Assembly (NCBI RefSeq): GCF_963674925.1
Contig: NZ_OY771649.1
Location: 868,001-932,000 of the forward strand
DNA from: an uncultured Draconibacterium sp.
GTDB taxonomy: Bacteria; Bacteroidota; Bacteroidia; Bacteroidales; Prolixibacteraceae
Reading direction: 5' to 3'
Length of the DNA: 64,000 bases
The notes beneath the pieces are model-generated. The model worked only from the letters and a program-made list of their open reading frames with translations. It was not told the DNA's origin and made no database searches. Within the stretch, counting starts at the first letter, position 1; each line of letters starts with the position of its first letter. Positions 25,401 through 35,400 of this stretch are shown one piece after another. The translations under genes were made by a program, and so were the position numbers.

Positions 25401-26267
25401 CCTGAATCGCTGGGAAAAATACTCATGCAAACACCAACCGGAGCACAAATTCCGCTGAACCAGCTGGTTCATATCAGGTATCAGCGTGGTCCTCAGGCCA
25501 TTAAAAGTGAGGAGACTTTCCTTGTTGGATATGTGCTTTTTGATAAAAACGAAGGATTCTCGGAAGTTACCGTGGTAAACGATGCACAGAAAGTAATTCA
25601 GGACAGAATTGATGCCGGCGAATTGACTGTTCCGTCAGGTGTAAGCTATAAATTTTCGGGAAGTTACGAGAACCAGATTCGTGCCGAAAAACGATTGTCG
25701 ATCATTGTTCCGATTGTATTGATCATTGTATTCCTGATTTTGTACTTCCAGTTTAAATCGGTCTCCACATCACTGATGGTGTTCTCCGGAATTGCGATGG
25801 CATTCAGCGGAGGATTTCTGATGATCTGGCTTTACGGGCAAGGCTGGTTTATGGAGTTCTCGGTGTTTGGGACCAATTTCCGCGATCTGTTCCAGATGCA
25901 CACCATCAACCTGAGTGTGGCGGTGTGGGTCGGATTTATTGCGCTTTTCGGTATTGCTACCGACGACGGCGTGTTGATTGCAACCTACCTCGATCAGAGT
26001 TTTGAGCGTAATCGCCCTGAAAATCTGAAAGAAGTAAGAGCTGCAGTAGTTGAGGCCGGATTACGACGAATTCGTCCGGCACTGATGACTGTGGGTACGA
26101 CAATGATTGCCCTGCTGCCGGTACTTACTTCTACCGGACGAGGTTCTGATATAATGATTCCAATGGCAATCCCGTCGTTTGGAGGAATGGCAGTGGCACT
26201 TATCAGCATTTTTGTTGTGCCGGTATTGTATAGCTTCAGGGAAGAACGAAAACTAAAAAATCAGTAA
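22416..26267 (+). CDS. CusA/CzcA-type heavy-metal RND efflux permease, enlarged
   Basis: A 1283-residue inner-membrane RND pump of the HME branch, which exports metal cations through a periplasmic adaptor and an outer-membrane channel. Motifs include DAIPDIGENQQIV near the start, GTMVDLGIILSENIIKHIEE in the fourth membrane segment, EFMPSLDEGSFLLMPTSMP, and TGMRAPMGIKVYGP with candidate binding methionines. The usual length is about 1030-1050; two insertions explain the excess: residues about 520-650 with extra hydrophobic segments and about 784-861, charged. ATG at 22416 preferred over an in-frame ATG at 22371. The TolC gene follows after two bases. Confidence 0.92.
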   Translation: MLNKIIKFFLENKLVTILVLILLVSWGIITSPFGWDTGVLPKDPVPVDAIPDIGENQQIVFTQWMGRSPQDIEDQISYPLTTYLLGIPGVKSIRSSSIFGFSSIYIIFNEDVEFYWSRSRILEKLNSLPSGLLPDGVQPALGPDATALGQVYWYTIEGRDKDGNPTGGWDLHEIRTVQDYFVKYSLNAAEGVSEVASIGGFVQEYQIDVNPDALKAYNIPLHKVMQAVQKSNRDVGAKTIEINQAEYLVRGLGYIKNVEDIEKAVVAVQDNVPIRVKDIAVVSLGPSTRRGALDKDGAEVVGGVVVARYGANPLEVINNVKAKIAEIAPGLPKKTLDNGVESQLTIVPFYDRSTLIHETLGTLEEALSLEILIAILVVIVMVLNLRASLLISSLLPISVLMVFIAMRYFHVDANIVALSGIAIAIGTMVDLGIILSENIIKHIEEAPSGQKLITTVYDGAAEVSSAILTAVSTTIVSFIPVFTMQAAEGKLFGPLAFTKTFALVAALIVSLIFLPAFAHWVFGAKIKKKNIVRWLNIAIIPAGIVALFAEYLWAGTILIAFGISGLLNHIYGNRTSTNKTEDSKITASLKKIGLLVLNHASIIISVIAVVWLLAKYWLPLGASRTIVTNFIFVGLLVGIILGAFLLLEHFYKHILTWCLDHKVAFLLIPSFLILVGITSWMGFNNLFGFVPKGFDKLGWNVRTTKVWSTLAHSFPGIGKEFMPSLDEGSFLLMPTSMPHSGTAYNQKVVGQLDMLLTNIPEVDLSVGKLGRVESALDPAPISMYENIINYKPEYMLNEKGHRVRFKVDKDDRFVLTNGDKLNNEEALQLGITRDDLIPDEKGEYFRNWRDKIKSPDDIWTEIVNATKIPGVTSAPKLQPIETRLVMLQTGMRAPMGIKVYGPDLATIENFGIQLENILKTVPSVKAQAVFADRIVGKPYLLIDIDRDKISRYGLNVEDVQQTIETAVGGMKITSTVEGRERFPVRVRYPRELRDDPESLGKILMQTPTGAQIPLNQLVHIRYQRGPQAIKSEETFLVGYVLFDKNEGFSEVTVVNDAQKVIQDRIDAGELTVPSGVSYKFSGSYENQIRAEKRLSIIVPIVLIIVFLILYFQFKSVSTSLMVFSGIAMAFSGGFLMIWLYGQGWFMEFSVFGTNFRDLFQMHTINLSVAVWVGFIALFGIATDDGVLIATYLDQSFERNRPENLKEVRAAVVEAGLRRIRPALMTVGTTMIALLPVLTSTGRGSDIMIPMAIPSFGGMAVALISIFVVPVLYSFREERKLKNQ

Positions 26268-26269
26268 GC

Positions 26270-27502
26270 ATGAAGTCTACGATTATAATATTCATTTCAT
26301 TAGTTGTGGCAGGATTTGCGGCAAACGCTCAAACGCTGGAAGATTATTTCCAGGTTGCTGCCGAAAATAATCCGGGATTGCAAGCCCAATACAAGGATTT
26401 TGAGGCTGCCCTGCAAAAGGTACCGCAGGTAAGTTCATTGCCCGATCCTACTTTTTCTTTTGGCTATTTTATTTCGCCGGTGGAAACGCGTGTAGGACCA
26501 CAACGAGCAAAATTCTCGCTTAGCCAGATGTTTCCATGGTTTGGAACACTGGCAGCCAAAGCCGATGCTGCATCGCTGATGGCTGAAGCCAAATACCAGG
26601 CATTTCTCGACGCGCGTAACCGGCTTTATTACAGTGTTTCGGAAGCTTATTATCCGTTGATCGAGTTGAAGCGGTTAAAAGCAATTGAACAGCAAAATAT
26701 CGAAATCCTGCAATCCTATAAAACCATTGCCAACTCTAAATTTAAAAACGGTGTTTCGCCTATGACCGATGTATTGCGGGTAGATATTATGCTGAAAGAT
26801 GCTCAAACCAATCTCGGTATTCTAAATAAAAAAGAAAAACCGTTGTTGACCACATTTAATAATTTGCTGAATAGAGACGAGCTCGAACCAGTAGTTCTTC
26901 AGGATACACTGAGTATGGAAGTGTTACCTGAGAATTTCAGAAGAGATTCGCTATTAACCAATAATCCAATGCTTAACGCTATTGATCTGAAACAGCAAGC
27001 CAGCGAAAAAAGTGAGTTGGCTGCACAACGACAAGGACTTCCTTCATTTGGAGTTGGACTGGATTATGCATTGGTTGGAAAACGTACCGATATGGATGTA
27101 GCTGATAACGGCAAAAATGCTTTTATGCCAATGGTTTCAGTTAGTATTCCGATTTTTAGAAAGAAATACCGGGCAGCTGAAAAAGAGGCACAACTGATGC
27201 AGGAGCAGTATTCGTTTCAAAAAGAAGAAACAATCAATTCACTCACTTCCGGTTACGAATCCATTTGGTTTCAAATTCAACAGCAAAACGATCTAATCGA
27301 TTTGTATGAGGCGCAAATCCTTGAAACGGAACAAACGCTAAACCTTCTGTTTAGTGCCTATGGAAATTCGGGAAAAGACTTTGAGGAAGTATTGCGCATG
27401 CAGCAGCAACTGCTTAAGTACGAAAAAATGAAAGCCATGGCCGAAACGCAATATCAAACTGCTTTGGCAAAACTAAATTACATCACCGCAAAAACATATT
27501 AA
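26270..27502 (+). CDS. TolC-family outer-membrane channel of the Cus-like pump
   Basis: A 410-residue secreted outer-membrane efflux protein. Signal peptide residues 1-20 end at ANA. Two long helical repeats of the OEP fold are visible (LQAQYKDFEAALQKV..., LKQQASEKSELAAQRQG...), with extended alpha-helical coils near 160-190 and 330-400. It would form the exit duct for the preceding RND permease. The gene starts two bases after the permease stop and ends two bases before the adaptor gene, so the three pump parts form one operon. Confidence 0.9.
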   Translation: MKSTIIIFISLVVAGFAANAQTLEDYFQVAAENNPGLQAQYKDFEAALQKVPQVSSLPDPTFSFGYFISPVETRVGPQRAKFSLSQMFPWFGTLAAKADAASLMAEAKYQAFLDARNRLYYSVSEAYYPLIELKRLKAIEQQNIEILQSYKTIANSKFKNGVSPMTDVLRVDIMLKDAQTNLGILNKKEKPLLTTFNNLLNRDELEPVVLQDTLSMEVLPENFRRDSLLTNNPMLNAIDLKQQASEKSELAAQRQGLPSFGVGLDYALVGKRTDMDVADNGKNAFMPMVSVSIPIFRKKYRAAEKEAQLMQEQYSFQKEETINSLTSGYESIWFQIQQQNDLIDLYEAQILETEQTLNLLFSAYGNSGKDFEEVLRMQQQLLKYEKMKAMAETQYQTALAKLNYITAKTY

Positions 27503-27504
27503 CG

Positions 27505-29286
27505 ATGGATACAAATAGAAAAACAATAATAATAGTTCTGGTCACACTGGCAATTGGTTTATTGCTGGGATGGCTGATATTTGGTGGATCAGAAAGCACA
27601 GCAACCGAAGGACATCAGCATGAACACAGTGCAGAAGAAGTAGCCGGCGAAACAACCTGGACCTGCTCGATGCACCCGCAAATTCGTCAGCCAGAACCGG
27701 GCGACTGCCCCATTTGCGGAATGGATTTAATTCCGTTGGAAGAAGAGCAAAATAGTGAAATCGATCCGGATGCGGTGAGTATGTCAGCCACTGCTATGCA
27801 ACTGGCCAATATTCAAACGGCGGTTGTTGGCTCATCAGAACTGCTTAAAGTTGTACGGCTCAACGGGAAAGTTCAGGAAGATGAGCGTCTGATTTTTTCG
27901 CAATCGTCGCATATTCCCGGCCGAATTGAAGATTTAAAGGTGAATTTTACGGGCGACTATGTTCAAAAGGGACAGGTAATCGCTTCTGTTTATTCGCCCG
28001 ATTTAGTAACGGCACAGGAAGAGTTGTTTGAAGCACAAAAAATAAAAGATTCGCAACCGCAACTTTTTGAGGCTGCCAAAGAAAAACTAAAAAACTGGAA
28101 GCTGACCGACGATCAGATCAATCAGATTCTGGCTTCAGGAAAAACACTGGAAACATTCGATGTGTTGGCAGAAGTTTCGGGTTATGTCACCCAGAAAAAA
28201 GTGAATACCGGCGATTATGTACGCCGCGGAGAAGCTATTTACGAAGTAGCCGATTTTTCACGCGTTTGGGTACTGTTCGATGTGTATGAATCGGATCTTC
28301 CGTGGATTAAAAATGGCGACAAAGTGACTTATACGATTGAGTCGCTTCCGGGCCAGTCGTTCGAGGGAACCATCGATTACCTCGATCCGGTTATCAATCC
28401 AAAAACAAGAGTTGCCAAAGCACGCGTTGTTCAATCCAACAAGGGCTTAAAACTGAAGCCTGAAATGTTTGTATCCGGAAAGGTGGAGGCCAAACTGCCG
28501 CAAACCGATGCCGTAGTGGTTCCGAAAACAGCTGTTATGTGGACAGGAAAACGCTCGGTGGTATATGTAAAATCGGCAACCGGTCAGGGCGTATATTTTA
28601 ACATGCGCGAGGTGGATCTTGGCCCTGCCCTTGGCGAAAGTTATGTAATTGAAGACGGTCTTCAAAAAGGAGAAGAAATTGCTGTTAACGGCACATTTAG
28701 TATTGATGCAGCAGCACAGCTGGCCGGGAAACCAAGCATGATGAGCCCCGAAGGAGGCGCTGCCCCAACCGGCCACAATCACGATGGAATGAACATGGAG
28801 AATGATGAGCAAAGTGCTCCTGTTGAAGCTCTAGAAGTCGATCCGGAATTCGTAAAGCAACTCACCACATTTTATAAAGCTTATTTAAAAATGAATGAGG
28901 CTTTTATAGAATCGGATGCAGCCAAAGTAAGTGCAGAGGCAAAGAACACCTCAAAAGCTCTTGCTGCCATAAAAATGGAATTATTGAAAGGCGACACGCA
29001 TATGGCGTGGATGGATCAGCTAAATATTCTTAAACCATCGTTACAAAAAATTGGGAACAGCACAATCATCGACGAGCAAAGATTAGAATACGCCACATTT
29101 AACCTCGCATTCTACAAAAGCCTGAAAATGTTCGGGCTTGATAACGAAACTACCTACTACCAATATTGCCCGATGGCGAACAGCGACCAGGGTGCCTATT
29201 GGTTTAGCGCTGAAAAAGAGATCCGGAATCCTTATTTCGGAGATATGATGCTGAGTTGCGGGGAAACCCGGGAAACCATAAAATAG
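27505..29286 (+). CDS. CusB-type periplasmic adaptor with HMBD and DUF3347 domains
   Basis: A 593-residue membrane-fusion protein. After an N-terminal membrane anchor (about 7-25) and a His-rich linker comes a heavy-metal-binding domain (CSMHPQIRQPEPGDCPICGM, about 54-75), then the barrel-sandwich, helical hairpin and beta-barrel regions of a CusB-like adaptor. A second His/Met linker (HNHDGMNMEND) leads to a C-terminal DUF3347 domain (about 445-590, with YYQYCPMANSDQGAYWFS). Cys, His and Met sites suggest capture of Cu/Ag and delivery to the pump. Last gene of the first tripartite operon. Confidence 0.92.
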   Translation: MDTNRKTIIIVLVTLAIGLLLGWLIFGGSESTATEGHQHEHSAEEVAGETTWTCSMHPQIRQPEPGDCPICGMDLIPLEEEQNSEIDPDAVSMSATAMQLANIQTAVVGSSELLKVVRLNGKVQEDERLIFSQSSHIPGRIEDLKVNFTGDYVQKGQVIASVYSPDLVTAQEELFEAQKIKDSQPQLFEAAKEKLKNWKLTDDQINQILASGKTLETFDVLAEVSGYVTQKKVNTGDYVRRGEAIYEVADFSRVWVLFDVYESDLPWIKNGDKVTYTIESLPGQSFEGTIDYLDPVINPKTRVAKARVVQSNKGLKLKPEMFVSGKVEAKLPQTDAVVVPKTAVMWTGKRSVVYVKSATGQGVYFNMREVDLGPALGESYVIEDGLQKGEEIAVNGTFSIDAAAQLAGKPSMMSPEGGAAPTGHNHDGMNMENDEQSAPVEALEVDPEFVKQLTTFYKAYLKMNEAFIESDAAKVSAEAKNTSKALAAIKMELLKGDTHMAWMDQLNILKPSLQKIGNSTIIDEQRLEYATFNLAFYKSLKMFGLDNETTYYQYCPMANSDQGAYWFSAEKEIRNPYFGDMMLSCGETRETIK

Positions 29287-29321
29287 AAATTCAATTTATT
29301 AACCATTAAAATTTTAATACG

Positions 29322-29696
29322 ATGAAAACAAAAGTTTTAAGTTTAGTAGCCCTTTTTGTAATGGGAGCATTTACCGTTGTTGCAGGAAATAAAACGGAGA
29401 AAATTAAAGTTTACGGAAACTGCGGAATGTGCGAAAACCGCATCGAAAAAGCTGTTAAAGCGGTTGATGGCGTTTCAAAAGCAGACTGGGATAAGGAAAC
29501 CAAAATGCTGGAAGTTACTTTCGATGATACAAAAACCAACATCCACAAAGTACACATGGCCGTTGCAGCTGTTGGCCACGATACCGATATGCACAAAGCA
29601 AAAGACGAAGTTTACGATAAACTTCCGAGCTGCTGCAAATACGACCGTACGGCAGAAGCCAAAACCGAAGAAGGACACGAGGGACATATGCATTAA
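29322..29696 (+). CDS. Secreted heavy-metal-associated (HMA) domain protein
   Basis: A 124-residue periplasmic protein: signal peptide 1-21 (ending VVAG), then an HMA fold with CxxC in YGNCGMCENRIEKAV, then a Cys pair (PSCCKYD) and a His-rich tail (EEGHEGHMH). It should be a periplasmic metallochaperone or sponge for Cu-like ions. It follows the adaptor gene by 35 bases and is closed by a hairpin terminator, so it is probably the end of the first efflux operon. Confidence 0.88.
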   Translation: MKTKVLSLVALFVMGAFTVVAGNKTEKIKVYGNCGMCENRIEKAVKAVDGVSKADWDKETKMLEVTFDDTKTNIHKVHMAVAAVGHDTDMHKAKDEVYDKLPSCCKYDRTAEAKTEEGHEGHMH

Positions 29697-29719
29697 TTTT
29701 TTATTGAACTGAATAGAGA

Positions 29720-29749
29720 GGGTTTCATTCGTTTGTGAAACCCTTTTTT
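29720..29749 (+). terminator. Terminator after the first efflux operon
   Basis: GGGTTTCA (29720-29727), 8-base loop, TGAAACCC (29736-29743), then T6. Confidence 0.88.
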
Positions 29750-29899
29750 GTGGCCGGAATTCGCAGATTGTCGAAAAATTTCTACAAACAAATGTCAACT
29801 ATTTCACGAAACGCCTCGTAAACAATACGCTAGCTAATCCTGTTAGCAATGGCATGATTTTACCAGTGTTTAAGACAACACACTTTAAAACGTTTTATT

Positions 29900-30289
29900 A
29901 TGAAGTATTATATTGAAACAACCATTGAAACTGACTTTGATTCAGCAGTAGAAAAAGTAAAAGAAGAACTTAAAAAGGAAGGATTTGGAGTGTTAACGGA
30001 GATTGATATTCACAACACCCTAAAAGCGAAACTGGATGTGGATTTCAGACCATACAAAATTCTTGGTGCCTGTAATCCGCCCAACGCATTTGAAGCACTG
30101 AAAGCAGAAGAACATATCGGGTTAATGCTGCCTTGTAATGTAGTTGTTCAGGAGTCATCGGAACCGGGCAAAATTAAAGTTTCGGCAATCGATCCGGTTG
30201 CATCAATGATGGCTGTTGACAATTCCGCTATCGAACCAATCGCTCACCTTATTAAAGATAAGCTGGCACGTGCAATCGAACAGCTGTAA
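29900..30289 (+). CDS. DUF302 domain protein
   Basis: A 129-residue cytoplasmic protein of the DUF302 family: KVKEELKKEGFGVLTEIDI, the central KILGACNPPNAFEAL strand-helix and GLMLPCNVVV with a conserved cysteine. Function is unknown; the domain often occurs near metal or redox genes. It is alone after the terminator of the first efflux operon, with an ATG at 29900 and no clear promoter. It may be transcribed with the following secreted protein. Confidence 0.85.
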   Translation: MKYYIETTIETDFDSAVEKVKEELKKEGFGVLTEIDIHNTLKAKLDVDFRPYKILGACNPPNAFEALKAEEHIGLMLPCNVVVQESSEPGKIKVSAIDPVASMMAVDNSAIEPIAHLIKDKLARAIEQL

Positions 30290-30335
30290 TTGTTGTTAAG
30301 TAGAAACAAAAAGCCCCCGTTCTGCAACTTTTTAT

Positions 30336-30343
30336 TATTTTTG
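30336..30343 (+). promoter_or_regulatory. -7 promoter box upstream of the second pump operon
   Basis: TATTTTTG 32 bases before the TTG start at 30376; no -33 TTTG at the usual spacing. Confidence 0.45.
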
Positions 30344-30375
30344 CTTTATTCGGAATTGAACTGAACAAATAGAGC

Positions 30376-30813
30376 TTGATAAAGACGATTAAACATATCG
30401 GAAGTTTTTTACTTATTCTTGCTGGTGCAATTATACTATCGCATGCTTTTATCCCCCATCATTTGCACAACGGAGAAGCAGTTATCGAAACATCCGAATG
30501 TCATTGTTTTTATCATCATCATGAAACATCAGCTCAGACAGCAAGTTGTACACACGACCATTCCGAAAGTGAATCAACTGACTGTGTACTTCACAACCTG
30601 CTGGTACTTCCGGGGAAGCAAATCAGAGCCGACCAGCCACTAATTCTTACCACGCTGCAAAACTCTTACTGCTCGTTGCTAATTACCGGCCTGTTTAATG
30701 CCGATTTGAATATTATCCAAAGCAACTGGCACTATCACATTGAAGGGACCATTCCCCTGCCCACCAATATCCATACTTTCACGAGAGGGCTTCGCGCGCC
30801 TCCATCAGTTTAA
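30376..30813 (+). CDS. Secreted His/Cys-rich small protein (DUF6769-like), TTG start
   Basis: A 145-residue protein with an N-terminal hydrophobic segment (about 8-25) followed by a His-rich loop (FIPHHLHNGE, HCFYHHHET) and Cys/His/Asp-rich stretches (CTHDHSESESTDCVLHN). It resembles the small secreted proteins found before metal-RND operons in Bacteroidetes, possibly DUF6769; that family call is tentative. No ATG exists at the N-terminus, so a TTG start at 30376 is assumed. It ends 79 bases before the second adaptor gene. Role inferred: periplasmic metal binding or sensing. Confidence 0.6.
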   Translation: MIKTIKHIGSFLLILAGAIILSHAFIPHHLHNGEAVIETSECHCFYHHHETSAQTASCTHDHSESESTDCVLHNLLVLPGKQIRADQPLILTTLQNSYCSLLITGLFNADLNIIQSNWHYHIEGTIPLPTNIHTFTRGLRAPPSV

Positions 30814-30892
30814 TTTTCCCACCTCAACACCTTTAAGGTTCCGCTAAAAGGAACCAACATTATTTATTTGGAAAATTAAATAGCAATAAAAA

Positions 30893-32437
30893 ATGAAATT
30901 GAAATATTTATGGGTGGCAACAATCGCTTTTCTTTTGTTTTCATGCCATCAAAACTCAACCCATAGTAGCGAAGCTGAACACGAACACGAACACGAAGCG
31001 GGGGAAGCAGAAAGTGAACACGAACACGAGAAAATTCAGTATACCACATACAGCAGCGATTTTGAACTGTTTGCTGAAGCCGATGCGATGGTAATTGGCG
31101 AACATGCAGATATCCTGGCACATTTTACTTTTCTCGATAATTTCAAACCACTTGAATCAGGAAAAATAACGGCAAAACTTGTTGTAAATGGCAAAACGGT
31201 AAGTCAAACGCTGGATGAATCGCTTCGGAAAGGGATTTACAGTTTTGAATTGGAGCCAACAACGGCAGGTGAAGGGAAATTGTATTTTGATATCGAAACT
31301 GAAGGTCAACAGTTTGAACTTGTTATTCCCGATGTGGACGTTTTTGCCAACGACGAAGAACTCCACAGCCATCATGACCACGGTGATGAGCCATCAGCCG
31401 TAAATGCTACGGTCTTCACAAAAAAACAATCGTGGAAGATTGATTTTGCAACGGCTTTGCCACAGGAACATGAATTTGGCCCTGCCATTAAAACCGTGGC
31501 AAAAATTGAACCTGCCCGCGGCGAAGAAGAGATCATCGCTGCAAAAGCATCAGGTCTGGTAATTTTCTCGAACAATAGTTTGGTTGAAGGCAAACAAGTA
31601 GCCACCGGCGAGAAACTTTTTACGATTTCTTCGAGCGAAATGGCTGAAAACAATTTTGGTGTTCAGTTGGCAGAAGCAAAAAGTAATTACGAAACCAGCA
31701 AAGCGAATTACGAGCGAAAATCAGAATTGGTTAAAGACCGGCTGGTTTCAGAGCAGGAACTGTTGAACGCAAAAAATGCCTACGAAACCAGCAAAGCTGT
31801 TTACGAAAATCTATCCAAAAACTTCAATGCATCAGGCCAAATGGTGAAAAGTAAAATGAGTGGTTTTGTGAAACAGATTTTTGTAAGCAACGGGCAATAT
31901 GTTGCCGCCGGTCAGCCCCTGGTGAGCATCGCGCAAAACAACAAATTGCTGCTTACCGCGCAGGTACAGCAGAAATACCTTTCGTTGTTGCCATCGATAA
32001 CAACGGCCAATATCACCACCATGCACAACAACCATACATTTACTCTGGAAGAGCTGAATGGAAAGATACTTTCGTATGGGAAGTCGGTAAGTGATGATTC
32101 GTACCTGTTTCCGGTGAGTCTTGAAATTGGAAATCATGCAGGTTTTGCTCCGGGCACTTTTGTTGAAGTATTTCTGAAAACAATGACCAACTCTAAAGCG
32201 ATTACCGTACCGAACAGTGCATTGCTGGAAGAACAGGGAATATACTATGTTTTCGTTCAGCAAACACCCGAAATGTTCGAAAAACGCGAGGTTAAAACCG
32301 GTGGAACGGATGGTTTACAAACCGAGGTAGTTTCAGGTTTAAATGCCGACGAGCGAATTGTAACACTAGGTGCGATGCAGGTAAAACTGGCAAAATCAAC
32401 CGGAGCTTTGGATCCGCATGCCGGACATGTTCACTAA
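30893..32437 (+). CDS. Periplasmic adaptor lipoprotein of the second RND pump
   Basis: A 514-residue membrane-fusion protein with a lipoprotein signal (lipobox LFSC near residue 18) and a His/Glu-rich stretch right after it (HEHEHEAGEAESEHEHE, about 30-46), a likely metal-collecting segment. The C-terminal two thirds show the adaptor halves with a helical hairpin (LAEAKSNYETSKANYERKSEL) and lipoyl-like strands (KMSGFVKQIFVSNGQYVAAG). It would couple the CzcA-like pump and its TolC partner. Ends 12 bases before the permease gene. Confidence 0.9.
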   Translation: MKLKYLWVATIAFLLFSCHQNSTHSSEAEHEHEHEAGEAESEHEHEKIQYTTYSSDFELFAEADAMVIGEHADILAHFTFLDNFKPLESGKITAKLVVNGKTVSQTLDESLRKGIYSFELEPTTAGEGKLYFDIETEGQQFELVIPDVDVFANDEELHSHHDHGDEPSAVNATVFTKKQSWKIDFATALPQEHEFGPAIKTVAKIEPARGEEEIIAAKASGLVIFSNNSLVEGKQVATGEKLFTISSSEMAENNFGVQLAEAKSNYETSKANYERKSELVKDRLVSEQELLNAKNAYETSKAVYENLSKNFNASGQMVKSKMSGFVKQIFVSNGQYVAAGQPLVSIAQNNKLLLTAQVQQKYLSLLPSITTANITTMHNNHTFTLEELNGKILSYGKSVSDDSYLFPVSLEIGNHAGFAPGTFVEVFLKTMTNSKAITVPNSALLEEQGIYYVFVQQTPEMFEKREVKTGGTDGLQTEVVSGLNADERIVTLGAMQVKLAKSTGALDPHAGHVH

Positions 32438-32449
32438 AAGACAGACACT

Positions 32450-35400
32450 ATGATTAACAACATTATAAAGTTTTCGCTGAACAATAAATACCTGATTATT
32501 TTGTGCTCGGTGGTGCTGGTAGTGTTTGGGATATACACTGCAAAAAACATGGATATTGACGTGTTTCCCGACCTTACAGCGCCTACCGTAATTGTAATGA
32601 CCGATGCCCACGGCATGGCTCCCGAAGAAGTGGAGCGCCTGGTCACTTACCCCATCGAAACGGCGGTAAATGGTGCGATGGGTGTGCGACGGGTACGCTC
32701 AACATCCGGGCTTGGCTTTTCATTCGTTTGGGTTGATTTCGATTGGGGCACCGACGTTTACAAAGCACGTCAGGTGGTAAGTGAAAAACTGATTACCGTG
32801 CAGGAAGCAATGCCGGACAACGTGTCAGAACCAATACTTGCGCCACAGTCGAGTGTAATGGGCGAAATATTTTTTATGGGCCTGCAAGCCGACACAACTG
32901 ACCTGATGACTTTGCGTTCAATTGCCGAATGGGACATCCAGCCGGTTATTCTGGCTACAGGTGGTGTTTCGCAGGTTACCATTATTGGTGGCGACTACAA
33001 ACAGTACCAGGTGCTGGCCGATCCGCTAAAAATGAATTTTTACGGGGTATCTATCAACGAACTGGCCGATGCCTGCCGCGAAATGAGCCAGAACTCGACG
33101 GGTAAAATCGTGCGCGAACATGGAAATGAATATGTGGTGCGCGGCGTGGCTCGTACCTCAAATCCTGCTGAACTGGGCAACACTTTTGTAAAAACTAAGA
33201 ATGGTAAACCTGTTCGCGTAAACGATGTTGCCGAAGTAAAAATAGGCAGTGCCGTAAAAATGGGGTACGCATCTCACAATGCTAAAAAATCGATTATTAT
33301 TTCGGTTTCGAAACAGCCTAAAACCAATACGCTGGAGGTTACTGAAAACATTGAGCAAAAGCTGGAAGCGATGAAAGCAACATTGCCTCCCGACGTTACT
33401 ATTGACACCAAGATTTTCCGTCAGGCTGATTTTATCGAAACCTCGGTTAACAACGTGCAACGAGCGCTTTTGGAAGGTGCAGTGCTGGTTATCATCATCC
33501 TGTTTTTATTTTTAGGAAGTTTCAGAACAACAGTCATTTCCTTACTTGCTATTCCGCTCTCCTTGCTGGGATCGGTAATCGTGCTGAACTTGTTCGGTCT
33601 CAACATCAACACCATGAGTTTGGGAGGAATGACCATCGCCATCGGTTCGTTGGTTGACGATGCTATTATCGATGTGGAGAATGTTTACAAACGTCTCCGG
33701 CAAAATTTCCTGTTACCAAAAGAAGAACGACAAAGTGCTTTCGCAGTGGTTTACGAGGCATCTAAAGAGATCAGGGCCTCCATTTTAAATGCAACCTTAA
33801 TTATTATCGTTGCTTTTATGCCTCTGTTTTTCCTATCGGGAATGGAAGGCCGCATGTTAAAACCACTCGGGATTGCATATATCGTTTCGTTGTTTATGTC
33901 GCTGATCGTTGCCATGACATTAACTCCGCTTCTTTCGAAAATGATGTTGTCAAGCGACAAGTATTTGTCGCGAAAATCAAAAGAAAGCTGGCTGGCACGA
34001 AATCTTTCCGAAGGTTACGAACGTTCGCTTATTTGGGTGCTGAAACATAAAAAAGTGGTGGTATTCCCAATTCTGGGCTTATTTGTGGTTTCGCTATTTA
34101 TCTTCTCGGGTTTCGGACGTAGTTTCCTGCCTGAATTTAATGAAGGAGCGTTAACACTATCGGTAATTACACAACCGGGAACGTCGTTGCACGAAAGCGA
34201 CAAACTGGGCAAACTGGTAGAAACCGAGATGCTTTCTATTCCGGAAGTAAACAGCACTGCCCGACGTACCGGACGTGGGGAACTGGACACCCACTCGCAA
34301 AGTACCAACGGTGCCGAAATCGATGTGAATTTTACACTTGATGACCGCGAGCTTGAGACGTTCTTGCAAGATGTTCGAAGCAAACTTTCGGGAATTCCGG
34401 GAATAGCATTTACCGTTGGTCAACCATTGGGGCACCGCATCGACCACATGCTTTCGGGAACCCGCGCCAACATTGCCATAAAATTGTTTGGCTCCGATTT
34501 AAACCGCATGTTCCAGATGGGCAACCAGATTAAGGCGAACATTGTGGATATCGACGGGTTGGTAGATGTAAACGTTGAACAGCAAGTTGAAATTCCGCAG
34601 ATACAGATCCGGCCCAACCGTGATATGCTGGCCTTTTATGGCATTCCGTTACATGAATTTAATGAGTTTGTAGATATCGCACTTGGCGGAGAAAAAATGG
34701 CGGATATTTACGAAGGACAACAAACGTATGATTTGTTACTACGTTACAAAACCGATTACACCGATAAGCTGGAAGGTATTAAAAATGCCTTGATTGACAC
34801 CTACGACGGAAAAAAAGTACCATTAAGCGAAGTTGCAGAAGTTGTTTCGGCAAGTGGTCCGAATTCCATCAGTCGCGAAAATGTAAAACGTAAACTGGTG
34901 ATTTCTGCTAACGTTGCCGGTCGCGATTTGCACAGCGTGGTGGAAGAGATCAAACAAAGTGTAAACGAAAATATTGATCTTCCGGAAGGATACCGGGTTG
35001 AATACGGCGGCCAATTCGAAAGCGAAGAAAAAGCATCGCGCATGTTGCTGCTCACATCAATTGCTGCGCTTTTTGTTATTTTTCTACTCTTGTTCCAGGA
35101 ATTCAAAAACTTCAAACTGGCAGGAATCATATTGCTGAATTTACCGTTGGCATTGATCGGGGGTATTTTTGCAATTATGCTAACATCTGGTATGTTGAGT
35201 ATACCGGCCATTATTGGCTTTATCACACTTTTTGGTATTGCCACCCGCAACGGGATTCTGTTGGTTTCGCGTTACCAAAACCTCGAACAGCAAGGCGAAA
35301 AATTGTATGAAACCCTTGTACATGGTTCAAAAGACCGCCTGTTGCCAATTCTGATGACCGCATTAACAGCTGCTTTGGCGCTTATTCCGCTGGCAATGAA

